47,583 nucleotides of DNA from Lysobacterales bacterium. Its GTDB lineage: Bacteria > Pseudomonadota > Gammaproteobacteria > Xanthomonadales > SZUA-5. The stretch lies in contig JALHMH010000037.1 of NCBI GenBank assembly GCA_022844165.1, forward strand, positions 1 through 47,583. The letters are read 5' to 3'. The notes under the pieces were generated by a model. It searched no databases. It saw only the letters and a program-made list of their open reading frames with translations, and was not told where the DNA came from. Shown piece after piece: positions 1-8,405 of the stretch (within the stretch, counting starts at the first letter, position 1; each line of letters opens with the position of its first letter). The position numbers and the translations under genes were made by a program.

Positions 1-387
1 TGGAATTTGCCGCAGGCGCAGTCCAATGTCTTCTTTTGGGGCGGCCTTGGGAGCGCGCGTTATGGCGATGCAGACTTTGCGCGACACATCGGCGTACAGG
101 CCGACTACGAAACCCGCCGAATTTACGCCTCGCTGGTGAGCGAGCTTTACGAGGGCAGTGGCTTCTCGTTTCGCTTCGACACCGTGTCGGTGGGTGTTGC
201 GCCCTACAAGCACGACATGCAGCGTTTGGCGAGCTGGATTGTGCTCAAAGCGAAACACACCAGCAATGCGCAGAACACATCGCTCAAACCCGAACTCACC
301 TGGCGGATGTTCACCGCCAAATGGTGGCTGGACGCCGGAATCGACTCCGACGGCAAGCCGTCGATCAATCTCATGCTGAATTTCTAA
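1..387 (+). CDS. Outer-membrane barrel-like protein, C-terminal part
   Basis: The reading frame is open from base 1, so the start of the gene lies outside the window; 128 residues are visible. The segment is rich in alternating polar and aromatic stretches, and the protein ends in phenylalanine (LMLNF), the usual last residue of outer-membrane beta-barrels. There are no transmembrane helices. The next two genes encode a periplasmic HMA-fold protein and a CysCys membrane protein, so a link to metal handling is plausible but only by context. A diverged repeat starts directly at its stop codon. The exact family was not recognised; barrel is inferred from composition and the terminal residue. Confidence 0.55.
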   Translation, partial: WNLPQAQSNVFFWGGLGSARYGDADFARHIGVQADYETRRIYASLVSELYEGSGFSFRFDTVSVGVAPYKHDMQRLASWIVLKAKHTSNAQNTSLKPELTWRMFTAKWWLDAGIDSDGKPSINLMLNF

Positions 388-437
388 CGAGGTTTCGCCG
401 CAGACCGCCGAGCATGGCTGGATTCGTTCGGCAGCGT
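388..437 (+). repeat. Dispersed 50-bp intergenic repeat, copy A
   Basis: This 50-bp stretch matches 30700-30749 at 44 of 50 positions without gaps. It begins on the base after the TAA stop of the preceding gene; the flanking triplet is TAA here and TAG at the other copy, so the stop codon may belong to the element. The small hairpin at the left end of copy B (GAGGC-TTC-GCCTC) is degraded here. A separate short hairpin (GCGCGC-TTC-GCGCGC, 453-467) follows. No coding role is seen. Confidence 0.7.
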
Positions 438-547
438 ACTTGCCACAACCCTGCGCGCTTCGCGCGCCCCTTTGCTCAAGGGACTGCAAAAGCGAACGCC
501 GCTCTGAAAAAAACTTGATTCAACTGATGACTCTAAGGACAACCACA

Positions 548-874
548 ATGAAGTTTCTCCGCTCTTTGCTGATCGTGACGCTGATGACGGCATCCGCCGT
601 TGCGAATGCCAGAACCATCCGCCTTGAGGTCAATGGCCTGGTGTGCGCGTTTTGTGCCAATGGCATCACCGAGGCGTTCAATCGCCGCGACGATGTCAGC
701 GATGTATTTGTCAGTCTTGAGCATCGACTGGTCGCGATTGCGATGAAGGATGGCCAGAACATCGACGATGCCGATCTTGAAAAGACGCTCACCGACGCCG
801 GATATACCGTCGTCAGCATCGCGCGCGTGGACACACCGCTCGATGCGATTCGCGCCGAGGTGGCCAATGAATGA
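548..874 (+). CDS. Periplasmic heavy-metal-associated (HMA) domain protein
   Basis: 108 residues. A signal peptide (about residues 1-21, ending SAVANA) is followed by one ferredoxin-like HMA domain with the metal-binding motif GLVCAFCANGI, cysteines at 33 and 36. It resembles MerP/CopZ-type metallochaperones but with a CAFC rather than a GMTC core. The ATG at 548 is preceded by AAGGAC at 535-540 and gives a proper signal peptide; the open frame upstream to 440 does not. The next gene overlaps it by 8 bp, so the two are likely translated together and the protein may hand metal to that membrane protein. Which metal is bound cannot be read from the sequence. Confidence 0.85.
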   Translation: MKFLRSLLIVTLMTASAVANARTIRLEVNGLVCAFCANGITEAFNRRDDVSDVFVSLEHRLVAIAMKDGQNIDDADLEKTLTDAGYTVVSIARVDTPLDAIRAEVANE

Positions 875-1253
875 GCTGTTGCGTCCTCTGAGAACCGGTG
901 CTTGGGGCGCAACCGGCGCCCTGCTCGCGAGCGCCGGAACTCTGGTGTGTTGCGTACTGCCGGCAGCCATGGTGAGCCTTGGCGCGGGCGCCACGCTGGC
1001 CAGCCTGGTCAGTGCGGTGCCAGCGCTGATCTGGCTATCCGCGCACAAAGGCCTGGTGTTCGGCGTGGCGACAGTGTCCTTGATCATCGCGGGCGCACTG
1101 CTTTGGCGCGCGCGCAACGCGCCGTGTCCCGCAGACCCTGATCTGGCGAGAGCTTGCGCGCGCCTGCGACGATTCTCGCACGCGCTGTATATCGCCTCGG
1201 TGCTGATGACGGCAACCGGCGCGCTGTTCGCGTTTTTATTGCCGTTGTTGTAG
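867..1253 (+). CDS. MerT-like small membrane protein with CysCys motif
   Basis: 128 residues with about four hydrophobic segments (roughly 12-35, 38-57, 63-80, 104-127). The first helix carries adjacent cysteines, TLVCCVLPAAMVSLGAG (C28, C29), and two further cysteines (C87, C97) lie in the loop after helix three. Paired cysteines in the first helix are the hallmark of MerT/MerC-type metal uptake proteins. The start ATG at 867 overlaps the preceding HMA gene by 8 bp (coupled translation). The role is likely metal transport across the inner membrane with the HMA protein as donor. No merA or merR is visible, so a mercury function is not supported specifically. Confidence 0.65.
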   Translation: MNELLRPLRTGAWGATGALLASAGTLVCCVLPAAMVSLGAGATLASLVSAVPALIWLSAHKGLVFGVATVSLIIAGALLWRARNAPCPADPDLARACARLRRFSHALYIASVLMTATGALFAFLLPLL

Positions 1254-1803
1254 CTCGCTGCGCAGGCCCGAGGGCGGCCCGCAATTGCAATCCGCCGGTG
1301 CTCTGCACCGGCGCTGTCGTCGTCACGCATCGTCCGTGCGCGGCCGACCACGTCCTCAAATTCAACGCCGACTTGAACGCCGCGCAAAGACTCTGATCAA
1401 CATCCGAGTCGGGTTGGCTCGACTTCCTCTGTACCGTTTGCCGAACTGGCACAAGCAGATCTTTGCAACGTCGTGCATCCGATTGCGATCGTCGCTGCGT
1501 AACAGACGTGTATGCACACCCGAGCGTTGGCAGATGGGGCGATTCATGCAATTCAGATTTGCGGCCAGCATTCCTCAGCGCGACACGCAGCCATTGGGCA
1601 TGCGCCACCTCTGCAAACCGCTCTGGCATCGGGCCAACACCGCATTCGGCGCACATGGCGATTCGCCTGATCACAGGGTCCTGTCCCGCACAACTCGCGG
1701 AATGCCGCTCCATCGCCCACTGGAACGGGATTCCCGCCCGTCGAGAAAGCTTCGAAACGTTGCCGACGCATGCACTTTTGTCCACCAAAACGCGGAGCAT
1801 TGA
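1254..1803. other. 550-bp gene-free stretch with a hairpin
   Basis: No open frame here has a convincing start, ribosome site or recognisable protein. The longest frames in either strand have arginine- and alanine-rich translations typical of noncoding frames in GC-rich DNA. The only structure I can point to is the perfect 9-bp hairpin at 1293-1313. The region separates the metal module from the secreted DUF4394 gene and presumably holds that gene's promoter, which I could not place. Confidence 0.5.
1293..1313 (+). terminator. Hairpin after the metal module
   Basis: Perfect inverted repeat CGCCGGTGC-TCT-GCACCGGCG with a 9-bp stem and 3-nt loop, 39 bp after the stop of the MerT-like gene. There is no T-run, so it is not a classical intrinsic terminator; it may protect the transcript end or assist Rho-dependent termination. 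Confidence 0.4.
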
Positions 1804-3897
1804 ATGAAGTCTCTTGCACTGATCACACTCGGTAGCGCGCTGTTCGCCGCCCTGCCAGCCGCAGCACAAACCAGCGCCTACGCACTGCTCACGGCAGACG
1901 GCAATCTTGCCTTCGCCATCGACGGCCAACCCGACACGCCGACATCGGCGCTGCCGGTACTTGGCCTGATGACAGGCGATGTGCTCGTGGCCATCGATGT
2001 GCGCCCGCAAAACGGGCGACTATATGGCCTCGGTCAGAATCCCAAACTGGGCACGGTCCGGCTCTACCACCTTGATATCTACGGCGCCGCGGTGCGCGCA
2101 ACGTCGGTGGGCGAAGCAGGCGGTTTCGTCGACGCTAACGGCAATCCCCTGCTGATTCTCGCGCAAGCCTTCGACATCGATTTTAATCCCACGGTCGATC
2201 GTTTGCGGGTGATTGCCAGCAACGGACTGAATTTCCGCATGAATCCCAATAACGGCGCGTTGATCGATGGCAACTTCAACATCACCATGAATCCACCGGC
2301 TGGGGTCAATCCGGATGCCAGTCTCAATGGGGGTGGCGGTGGCGCCATGGGCACCGCTTACACCAACAACGCCATCAACGTCAGCGTCACCACGCAGTAC
2401 ACGCTCGATCATCTCAATGACACGTTGTACATTCAGAACCCGCCCAATGCCGGCACACTGGTGGCTGCACTGCCCATCACCAGCAACGGCGCGCCGCTGA
2501 ATTTCTCCGCCGACGGTGGCCTCGATATCGAGCCTGGCATCAGCGTCACATCCTCAGGCAGTGCCGCGCAAGGTTCAGCCGCGGCAGCGCTGACCGTTGG
2601 CGGCCAGTCGCGCCTGTACCGGATCAATCTTGCTGACGGAACGACGCAACTGCAGGGCAGTTTGGGCGGCCTCAATGTGGTCGATATTGCGGTGGTCAAC
2701 CTGCCGGCAACCGTCAATACGCTGTCACTGTCGGGTACGCAGCTGGCGCGCTTCGCGCTCGCGGCGCCGGGCGCTGTGGCAACGGCAAACGTCACGGGCG
2801 TCGTGGCCGGCGAGCGCCTCGTCGCCATCGATCAGCGACCGAACACGGCGCAGCTCTATGCGCTCGGCATTGATGCCAACAACGATCGCGGCACGATCTA
2901 TGTGCTGGAACCGCAAAGCGCTGGTGGCACCGCACTGGCGAGCCCGGTCGGTGCGCCCGGACGCATCCAGTACTTCGACGAAAACAGCGTCGCCGTCGAC
3001 CTGAGCGATCTGCCTGTCGGCCTGGATTTCAACCCTTTCGTCGACCGGATCCGCATTGTTGACGCCTCAGGCCTGAACGCACGCGCCAATCCCAACGATG
3101 GCGCGCCAATCGACGGCAACGGCAGTGTGCCGTTGGTCAATCCCGACGGCCCGGTCCAGGCGCAGGTGGGAACGCAACTGGTCGCGACGGCGTACACCTC
3201 AAACTTCACGATGCCAACTGCGACGACGCAATACACACTGGACCAGTTCGCCGCGCAATTGTTCATCCAAAATCCGCCGAACGGTGGCAATCAAACGCTA
3301 CCGCTGGCGCTCACGATCGGCGGTGCGCCGTTCGTCTTTAGTAGCGATACCGGCTTCGACATCCCGCCCGGTCCAACCAGCGCAATGCAGAACACGCCCG
3401 CGCCTGGCCTGGGTTATTTCACGGCCAACAGTCCGGCTGGCGCGGCGACGCTCTACGAAATCAACCTCGCCGATGCGGTGGTGCGCTCGCTGGGCACAAT
3501 CGGTATGGGTAGCGCATCGCTCACGGGTTTGGTGGCCTATTCGGCACCAGCCCAGGTTGCGTTCGAAACGACCTCGATCCTCGTCGACGAAAGCAATCAA
3601 CCCGCGGCCGTTCAAGTGTTGCTGCTGGGCGGTGGCAGCGCCCCGGTGTACTTCCGCACCAGCGACGGCACAGCCATCGCCGGCCAGGACTACACGGCGA
3701 CCCGCGGCACCTTGTTTTTGAGCGCGGCCAATCCGCAGGCCACGATCGAGATTCCGATCAACGTCGATGCGCTCGAGGAGCCCGACGAGACCTTCACGGT
3801 ACAGCTATCGGGCCCCTTTGTCACACCCACGACTCTCACCATCACCATTCGCAATCGCGGCGATGCCATTTTCGCCACCGGCTTTGAATCGCTGTAA
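1804..3897 (+). CDS. Secreted protein with two DUF4394 domains and a Calx-beta domain
   Basis: 697 residues. Signal peptide about 1-21 (ALPAAAQ). Two DUF4394 repeats follow (about 25-300 and 305-580); each contains the paired landmarks DFNPTVDRLRVIAS / DFNPFVDRIRIVDAS and TQYTLDHLNDTLYIQNPP / TQYTLDQFAAQLFIQNPP, so the second arose by duplication. DUF4394 looks like a beta-propeller-type surface domain of unknown function. A Calx-beta domain (about 585-685; DGTAIAGQDYTATRGTL and EEPDETFTVQL) is a calcium-binding beta-sandwich common in adhesins. The chain ends in IFATGFESL, a short tail shared with another secreted protein in this window. It lies 34 bp before the DUF4331 gene and is probably co-transcribed with it. 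The molecular function is unknown. Confidence 0.88.
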   Translation: MKSLALITLGSALFAALPAAAQTSAYALLTADGNLAFAIDGQPDTPTSALPVLGLMTGDVLVAIDVRPQNGRLYGLGQNPKLGTVRLYHLDIYGAAVRATSVGEAGGFVDANGNPLLILAQAFDIDFNPTVDRLRVIASNGLNFRMNPNNGALIDGNFNITMNPPAGVNPDASLNGGGGGAMGTAYTNNAINVSVTTQYTLDHLNDTLYIQNPPNAGTLVAALPITSNGAPLNFSADGGLDIEPGISVTSSGSAAQGSAAAALTVGGQSRLYRINLADGTTQLQGSLGGLNVVDIAVVNLPATVNTLSLSGTQLARFALAAPGAVATANVTGVVAGERLVAIDQRPNTAQLYALGIDANNDRGTIYVLEPQSAGGTALASPVGAPGRIQYFDENSVAVDLSDLPVGLDFNPFVDRIRIVDASGLNARANPNDGAPIDGNGSVPLVNPDGPVQAQVGTQLVATAYTSNFTMPTATTQYTLDQFAAQLFIQNPPNGGNQTLPLALTIGGAPFVFSSDTGFDIPPGPTSAMQNTPAPGLGYFTANSPAGAATLYEINLADAVVRSLGTIGMGSASLTGLVAYSAPAQVAFETTSILVDESNQPAAVQVLLLGGGSAPVYFRTSDGTAIAGQDYTATRGTLFLSAANPQATIEIPINVDALEEPDETFTVQLSGPFVTPTTLTITIRNRGDAIFATGFESL

Positions 3898-3931
3898 ACG
3901 GCTCTTGCATTCCACTTCGAAGGAGATTCCC

Positions 3932-5413
3932 ATGAAAACTACGCAGCTTTGCACCGCACTGACGCTGGCCCTGTCGATCTTGGTCAGTGGCAACGCGATC
4001 GCCTCAAGCCATCGCGAAGCGCCGTTTATTTCTGAACACCCCAGAGTCGATGGCACCGACTTTTACATGTTCCGCAGCTATGAAACGGGTCGCAGCGATT
4101 TTGTCACGCTGGTGGCCAACTACTTGCCGCTGCAGGACGCTTACGGTGGTCCGAATTATTTCCAGTTGGACCCGGAAGCACTGTACGAAATCCACATCGA
4201 CAACAACGGCGATGCGATTGAGGACATCACCTTTCAATTCCGCTTCAACAACGCCTACCAGAACGCGGCCATCCCGGTGGGCGGACAGATGATCCCAGTG
4301 CCGCTGTTGGCCCTGGGACGCATCACCGGCTCGGATCCGAATTCGCAAGATTCCGTCAAGAATCTGGTCGAAACATATACCGTCGGCGTTATTCGCGGCG
4401 GCCGTCGTGCCAGCACGCCGCAGTTGGCAACAAACACCGCCACCAGTTCCACCACGTTCCGCAAGCCGCTGGACAATATCGGTGAGAAGACTTTTGCGGC
4501 CTACGAGGCATACGCAGATAACCACATCTTCCCGATTGCAGTTCCCGGCTGCGCCACGCCGGGGCGCGTATTCGTCGGTCAACGCCGCGACGGTTTCCGC
4601 ATTCCGCTCGGCGAGGTTTTCGACCTGATCAATCTCAACCCGCTTGGTCCGGCCAACGGTATTGCCGCACTCGACGATGTCATCGACAAGAACGTCACAT
4701 CGATCTCATTGGAACTTCCGATCAGCTGTCTGACCACGACACAACCGATCATCGGCGGTTGGACCACGGCCAGCCTGCGCCGCGCGCGCACGCTCAACCC
4801 CACGCCCGGCGGTACATCAACGGTGCCGAATTCGGCGGGTCCACCGGCTGCGATCGAAGGCGGAAGTTTCGTTCAAGTCTCGCGACTGGGCACGCCTTTG
4901 GTGAACGAACTGGTGATTGGACTGGGCGACAAGGATCGCTTCAACGCTTCCGAACCACGCAACGACGGTCAGTTTGCGGCCTATGTGACCAACCCGACGC
5001 TGCCGGAGCTGATCGAAATTCTGTTCGCCGCTCAAGCGCCTGATGTGTTCCCGCGCACCGACCTCGTCGCCGCCGCGCTCACCGGTGTTGCCGGCCTCAA
5101 TCAGCCACCCGGCGTCACGGCATCGGAAATGCTGCGTTTGAACACCTCAACCGCGGTCACGGCTGCAGCCATGCAGAATCGTCTGGGTGTCATCGCCAAC
5201 GACAACGCCGGTTTTCCGAACGGCCGGCGCCCAGGCGATGACGTGGTGGATATTTTGCTGCGCGTGATGATGGGCGTGCTTCTGCCGCCAGCCCAGGCGC
5301 CAGCGGGGCAATTGGCGTTGGTCGATGGCGTCGAAGTCAACGCCAGCCAGTTCCGCACGACCTTCCCATACCTCGTCACACCGGTGCCAGGCGCGGTGGG
5401 TGTGATTCCGTAG
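3932..5413 (+). CDS. Secreted DUF4331 family protein
   Basis: 493 residues. The start ATG at 3932 has a strong ribosome site (AAGGAG, 3920-3925) and yields a signal peptide of about 24 residues; the open frame reaches upstream into the previous gene but lacks these. The mature protein opens with SSHREAPFI and continues VDGTDFYMFRSYE, both diagnostic of DUF4331, a family of secreted or periplasmic proteins without known biochemical function. Family matches cover the whole chain. It follows the DUF4394/Calx-beta gene by 34 bp and is followed by a strong hairpin, so the two form a probable two-gene operon of exported proteins. Confidence 0.88.
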   Translation: MKTTQLCTALTLALSILVSGNAIASSHREAPFISEHPRVDGTDFYMFRSYETGRSDFVTLVANYLPLQDAYGGPNYFQLDPEALYEIHIDNNGDAIEDITFQFRFNNAYQNAAIPVGGQMIPVPLLALGRITGSDPNSQDSVKNLVETYTVGVIRGGRRASTPQLATNTATSSTTFRKPLDNIGEKTFAAYEAYADNHIFPIAVPGCATPGRVFVGQRRDGFRIPLGEVFDLINLNPLGPANGIAALDDVIDKNVTSISLELPISCLTTTQPIIGGWTTASLRRARTLNPTPGGTSTVPNSAGPPAAIEGGSFVQVSRLGTPLVNELVIGLGDKDRFNASEPRNDGQFAAYVTNPTLPELIEILFAAQAPDVFPRTDLVAAALTGVAGLNQPPGVTASEMLRLNTSTAVTAAAMQNRLGVIANDNAGFPNGRRPGDDVVDILLRVMMGVLLPPAQAPAGQLALVDGVEVNASQFRTTFPYLVTPVPGAVGVIP

Positions 5414-5426
5414 GTCTGGGTCGTCT

Positions 5427-5464
5427 GCTGAGGATCGCGCGGGTCTTCCCGCGCGATCCTCGGC
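5427..5464 (+). terminator. Long hairpin after the DUF4331 gene
   Basis: A perfect 14-bp stem (5430-5443 pairing with 5448-5461, loop TCTT), extended by three further pairs at the base including one wobble. It starts 13 bp after the stop codon. There is no T-run on either side, so it may be a transcript-stabilising hairpin or Rho-assisted terminator; its stem is the longest intergenic one I noticed here. Confidence 0.6.
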
Positions 5465-5624
5465 CGCTCAGTCAGGCGCCTTCGCCACCTGGGATTCCCG
5501 TCTATCGATCAAAGATTGCACCTTTGGACAGTCGCTCAGTCGTCGGCACCAGCCTTGGTGCCGCACCGAAATGTAATTCATATCTCCCGGGTCTACTCAC
5601 CGGTCTTATGTTTCGGTCAGTCGC

Positions 5625-6176
5625 ATGTTCAATCATTACTCGTTCGTGGGTGGCGAACATGGGCCGTGGCGGGTTGTCAGCTGCAACGGCCTCAGGGGCG
5701 AGTCGCTCCCTGTGGTGCCATCCGTGCGCTTCGTGAGCGGGCTTTCACCGCAAACGGCGACGGGGGATTCGTGGGTTTTGCGTGGTTTCACCAGCAACGT
5801 GCGCTACGCAGAGCGTCGAGAGATCGACCAACTTCGCGCGCAACAAGAGGGCCTCAATCGGCCAGCGGCGACGCGCGCAGCGCTGATCCCGATTCGCAAA
5901 AGCGCTCGATGGTGGGCACTGTCGCAGGACGAGCGCCGAACGATCTTCGAGGCGCAATCGCATCACACTGAGATCGGGCTCGCTTACCTGCCCCAGATCG
6001 CCAGACAGCTCCACCACTGCCGGGACATCGGCGAACCCTTCGACTTCCTGACATGGTTCGAGTTTGCGCCGGAGCACGCCCCTGACTTCGAATGTCTGGT
6101 GGAACAGCTGCGCAAAACACCGGAGTGGGATTATGTCGAGCGCGAAGTCGACATTCGTTTGATCAGGAAGCACTGA
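5625..6176 (+). CDS. Chlorite dismutase-family protein
   Basis: 183 residues, the length of the short dimeric branch of the chlorite dismutase (Cld) superfamily. Recognisable core: PIRKSARWWALSQDERR (about 89-105) followed by QSHHTEIGLAYLPQIARQL and H130/H131, where the proximal heme ligand is expected, then FDFLTWFEFAP. In true Cld a catalytic distal arginine lies about 13 residues after the heme histidine; here that place is threonine or tryptophan, so chlorite breakdown is unlikely. It is more probably a heme-binding or divergent family member. No partner gene is evident: upstream is a closed operon, downstream a convergent kinase gene. Confidence 0.75.
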   Translation: MFNHYSFVGGEHGPWRVVSCNGLRGESLPVVPSVRFVSGLSPQTATGDSWVLRGFTSNVRYAERREIDQLRAQQEGLNRPAATRAALIPIRKSARWWALSQDERRTIFEAQSHHTEIGLAYLPQIARQLHHCRDIGEPFDFLTWFEFAPEHAPDFECLVEQLRKTPEWDYVEREVDIRLIRKH

Positions 6177-6262
6177 CTCTTCCGAGTGAGCCTCGCGCCT
6201 ACTTCACGCCACTTTGGCTCTATCTGCGAAGACATTCTTTAACCACGAAGACAAATGGCAGA

Positions 6263-7531
6263 TCAGGCCGGCGGCGCTGCGACAGGAAATCTGACCCGTG
6301 CAACCAGACCGCCGCTCAGGGCGTTGCTCAGTTCCAGGCTTGCGTTGTCCGCGGCCAATGCACGCTTGGCAATGCTCAGCCCTAAACCGGCGCCCTTGCT
6401 ATTGCGTGCGGTATCGCCCCGGTAGAACGGCTCGCCGCAGCGTTGCAGCAGTTGCGGCGCCATACCTTGACCGGCATCGGCAATCTGCAGCTGTACCGCT
6501 CCCGGCGCACTGAACAATCGAATCTCGAACGGCGCTGCGCCGTGTTGTTCGGCGTTCTGCAGGAGATTATCGAGTGCGCGACGAAGGCCGATGGGTCTGG
6601 CCGCAACCCAAAGATCAGGCGTGGCGTCGATCGTCCAATTCGCCGTGCGCCGCGACGCCAGTTCCCGAATGAGCGCGCCAAGTTCGATCAATCGCTGCGG
6701 CTCGTCTTTATCGTCGCGAACAAACGCGAGACAACTCTCGATGATTCCATCCATCTCATCGATGTCTGCGATCATTGCATTACGTGGCTCAGCCGACTCA
6801 TGATCGTTCAATTCCAGCGCCAGCCGCAGGCGCGTCAACGGTGTGCGCAGATCGTGCGAGATGCCGGCGAGTATGGTCTCGCGCTCACGCTGCGTTTGTG
6901 CTGCCTGCTCTGCTGCACGAACGATCACGGCTGCAAGGGTTTGCACCTCACGTGGCGCGTCATCGAGATTGAGCTTGCCAAAGACGGCGCCAACCAACGA
7001 GTCGGCCTGGCTGGCCAGCTGCTCGATTGGGCGCACCAGCACCCGTGCGATCAGCATCGCCGCGAGCAGCGCGATGACGCACGCCGAAGCGACAATGCTG
7101 GTGACCACAAGCGCCGCGCGATCGCGAAAGCCGGCGACCGTCAGCCCGATCCATGTATCTGCCTGATGCCGGCTGCGCAGCCAAATGCGCGCATCGCTGC
7201 CGGCGGATAACAAGACCCATCGCTGATCGCCAACCATCCTGCCGACTTCGGCGCGCAGGTGCTCAAGGAACGGTTGGCTCGAGTCGCCGTTCTCCGGCAC
7301 CTGTTGCGCAAGGATGATCTGGCCGGTTTGCAATGCCGCCAGCGCCGAGCGCTGATCACCTGCCAGCAGTGCGTCGGTGGCTTCAAGCTGCGCAAAAGCC
7401 TGGCGCGCGAGCGGTGGCGCGGTGGCCCAAATGTACCAGCGCAAGCTGCCTGCGGCAGATAACAACACCAGCAACAGGGTCAGTACCTGCAGCGCCAGAA
7501 CGCGAGCATAGGTCGTCGGTAGCAGGCGCAT
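6263..7531 (-). CDS. EnvZ-like sensor histidine kinase
   Basis: 422 residues. Two membrane helices (about 9-35 and 130-160) flank a periplasmic sensor region; a HAMP segment follows. The H-box is ISHDLRTPLTRLRLALEL with the phosphorylated histidine near residue 223 and closely matches the EnvZ H-box. The N-box (NLLQNAEQHG) and G-boxes (DAGQGM, GAGLGLSIAKR) are intact. I chose the ATG at 7531 (MRLLPTTYARV), two bases beyond the last base of the upstream regulator's stop, so translation is coupled. The frame is open further upstream but that part overlaps the regulator. It should phosphorylate and dephosphorylate the OmpR-like protein. Confidence 0.9.
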   Translation of the reverse strand: MRLLPTTYARVLALQVLTLLLVLLSAAGSLRWYIWATAPPLARQAFAQLEATDALLAGDQRSALAALQTGQIILAQQVPENGDSSQPFLEHLRAEVGRMVGDQRWVLLSAGSDARIWLRSRHQADTWIGLTVAGFRDRAALVVTSIVASACVIALLAAMLIARVLVRPIEQLASQADSLVGAVFGKLNLDDAPREVQTLAAVIVRAAEQAAQTQRERETILAGISHDLRTPLTRLRLALELNDHESAEPRNAMIADIDEMDGIIESCLAFVRDDKDEPQRLIELGALIRELASRRTANWTIDATPDLWVAARPIGLRRALDNLLQNAEQHGAAPFEIRLFSAPGAVQLQIADAGQGMAPQLLQRCGEPFYRGDTARNSKGAGLGLSIAKRALAADNASLELSNALSGGLVARVRFPVAAPPA

Positions 7532-7532
7532 T

Positions 7533-8231
7533 TCAAGTGGCCTGCGGCACAAACATGTAACCCACACCCCACACCGTTTGCAGCCATCTGGGCTGGCGCG
7601 GATCTTCCTCGATCAGCTTGCGTAACCGCACCACCATCACGTCGATGCTGCGATCGAAGGCCTCAATGCCGGCGCCTCTGGTCATACTCACCAGCTTGTC
7701 GCGTGTCATCGGTTCGCCAGGGCGGCTGGTGAGTGCGGCCAATAGCGCGCATTCGCCGCTGGTGAGTTTGAGCGGCTGACCCTCACGAGTCAGCGTGCGC
7801 GAATTGGGATCGAAGGTGTATGCACCAAAGTGCAGTGGCTCGCCCGTGACGACGCGAACCGGTGCGACGCGGCGCAACACGGCATTAATCCGCGCAACCA
7901 ATTCACGCGGATTGAAGGGTTTGCCGATGTAGTCGTCGGCACCGATCTCCAAACCAATGATGCGGTCGATCTCATCGCCTTTGGCCGTCAGCATGATGAT
8001 CGGCATGGCCACGCCCTCGCCACGTAACTGCCGACAGACGCTCAAACCGTCGCCATCAGGCAGCATCAAATCCAGCACCAGCAAATCGATATGGTGTTCG
8101 CGAAGAACCCGGCGCATGGCGGCAATATTGCTCACGCCGCGCACGCCGAATCCTTGCGAAGTCAGATAGCGCTCCAGCAGATCGCGCTGCCGTAAGTCGT
8201 CTTCGAGAATCAAGATCGAGGGCGTTTGCAT
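7533..8231 (-). CDS. ompR: OmpR-like response regulator
   Basis: 232 residues. The receiver domain has the acidic pair E10-D11-D12, phospho-acceptor D54 (LLVLDLMLPDGDGLS) and K104 (GADDYIGKPFNPRE). The C-terminal winged helix ends in QTVWGVGYMFVP. Similarity to enterobacterial OmpR is strong along the whole length, including LERYLTSQGF and RSIDVMVVRLRKLIEEDPRQPR. The start MQTPSILILEDD at 8231 gives a normal OmpR length; an upstream ATG in the same frame would add 14 residues with no counterpart in OmpR. It is encoded first, the kinase second, and it is divergent from a Spy/CpxP-like gene. Confidence 0.9.
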   Translation of the reverse strand: MQTPSILILEDDLRQRDLLERYLTSQGFGVRGVSNIAAMRRVLREHHIDLLVLDLMLPDGDGLSVCRQLRGEGVAMPIIMLTAKGDEIDRIIGLEIGADDYIGKPFNPRELVARINAVLRRVAPVRVVTGEPLHFGAYTFDPNSRTLTREGQPLKLTSGECALLAALTSRPGEPMTRDKLVSMTRGAGIEAFDRSIDVMVVRLRKLIEEDPRQPRWLQTVWGVGYMFVPQAT

Positions 8232-8405
8232 GACCGCAGCGTAGCCAATGGCGCAGCCGCTGAACATACGCATTTGTAAGCAGATGTTTCATAGCAGCCA
8301 TCCCGCATGTTTGCTCACAAACGCGTTGCAGCGCCAAACAACTCCGGAGTGCGCCGCGACTAGGCTGCGCTTGCCGCAATTGGCGGCGTACCCAGGAGCA
8401 ACTCC

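Noticed and set aside
1293..1313. Hairpin as a classical intrinsic terminator
   Set aside because: No T-run follows on either strand, so it is reported only as a possible Rho-assisted end.
1084..2010. 308-codon minus-strand open frame
   Set aside because: It overlaps the MerT-like gene and the DUF4394 signal region, has no ribosome site, and its translation is rich in Arg, Cys and His without any domain.
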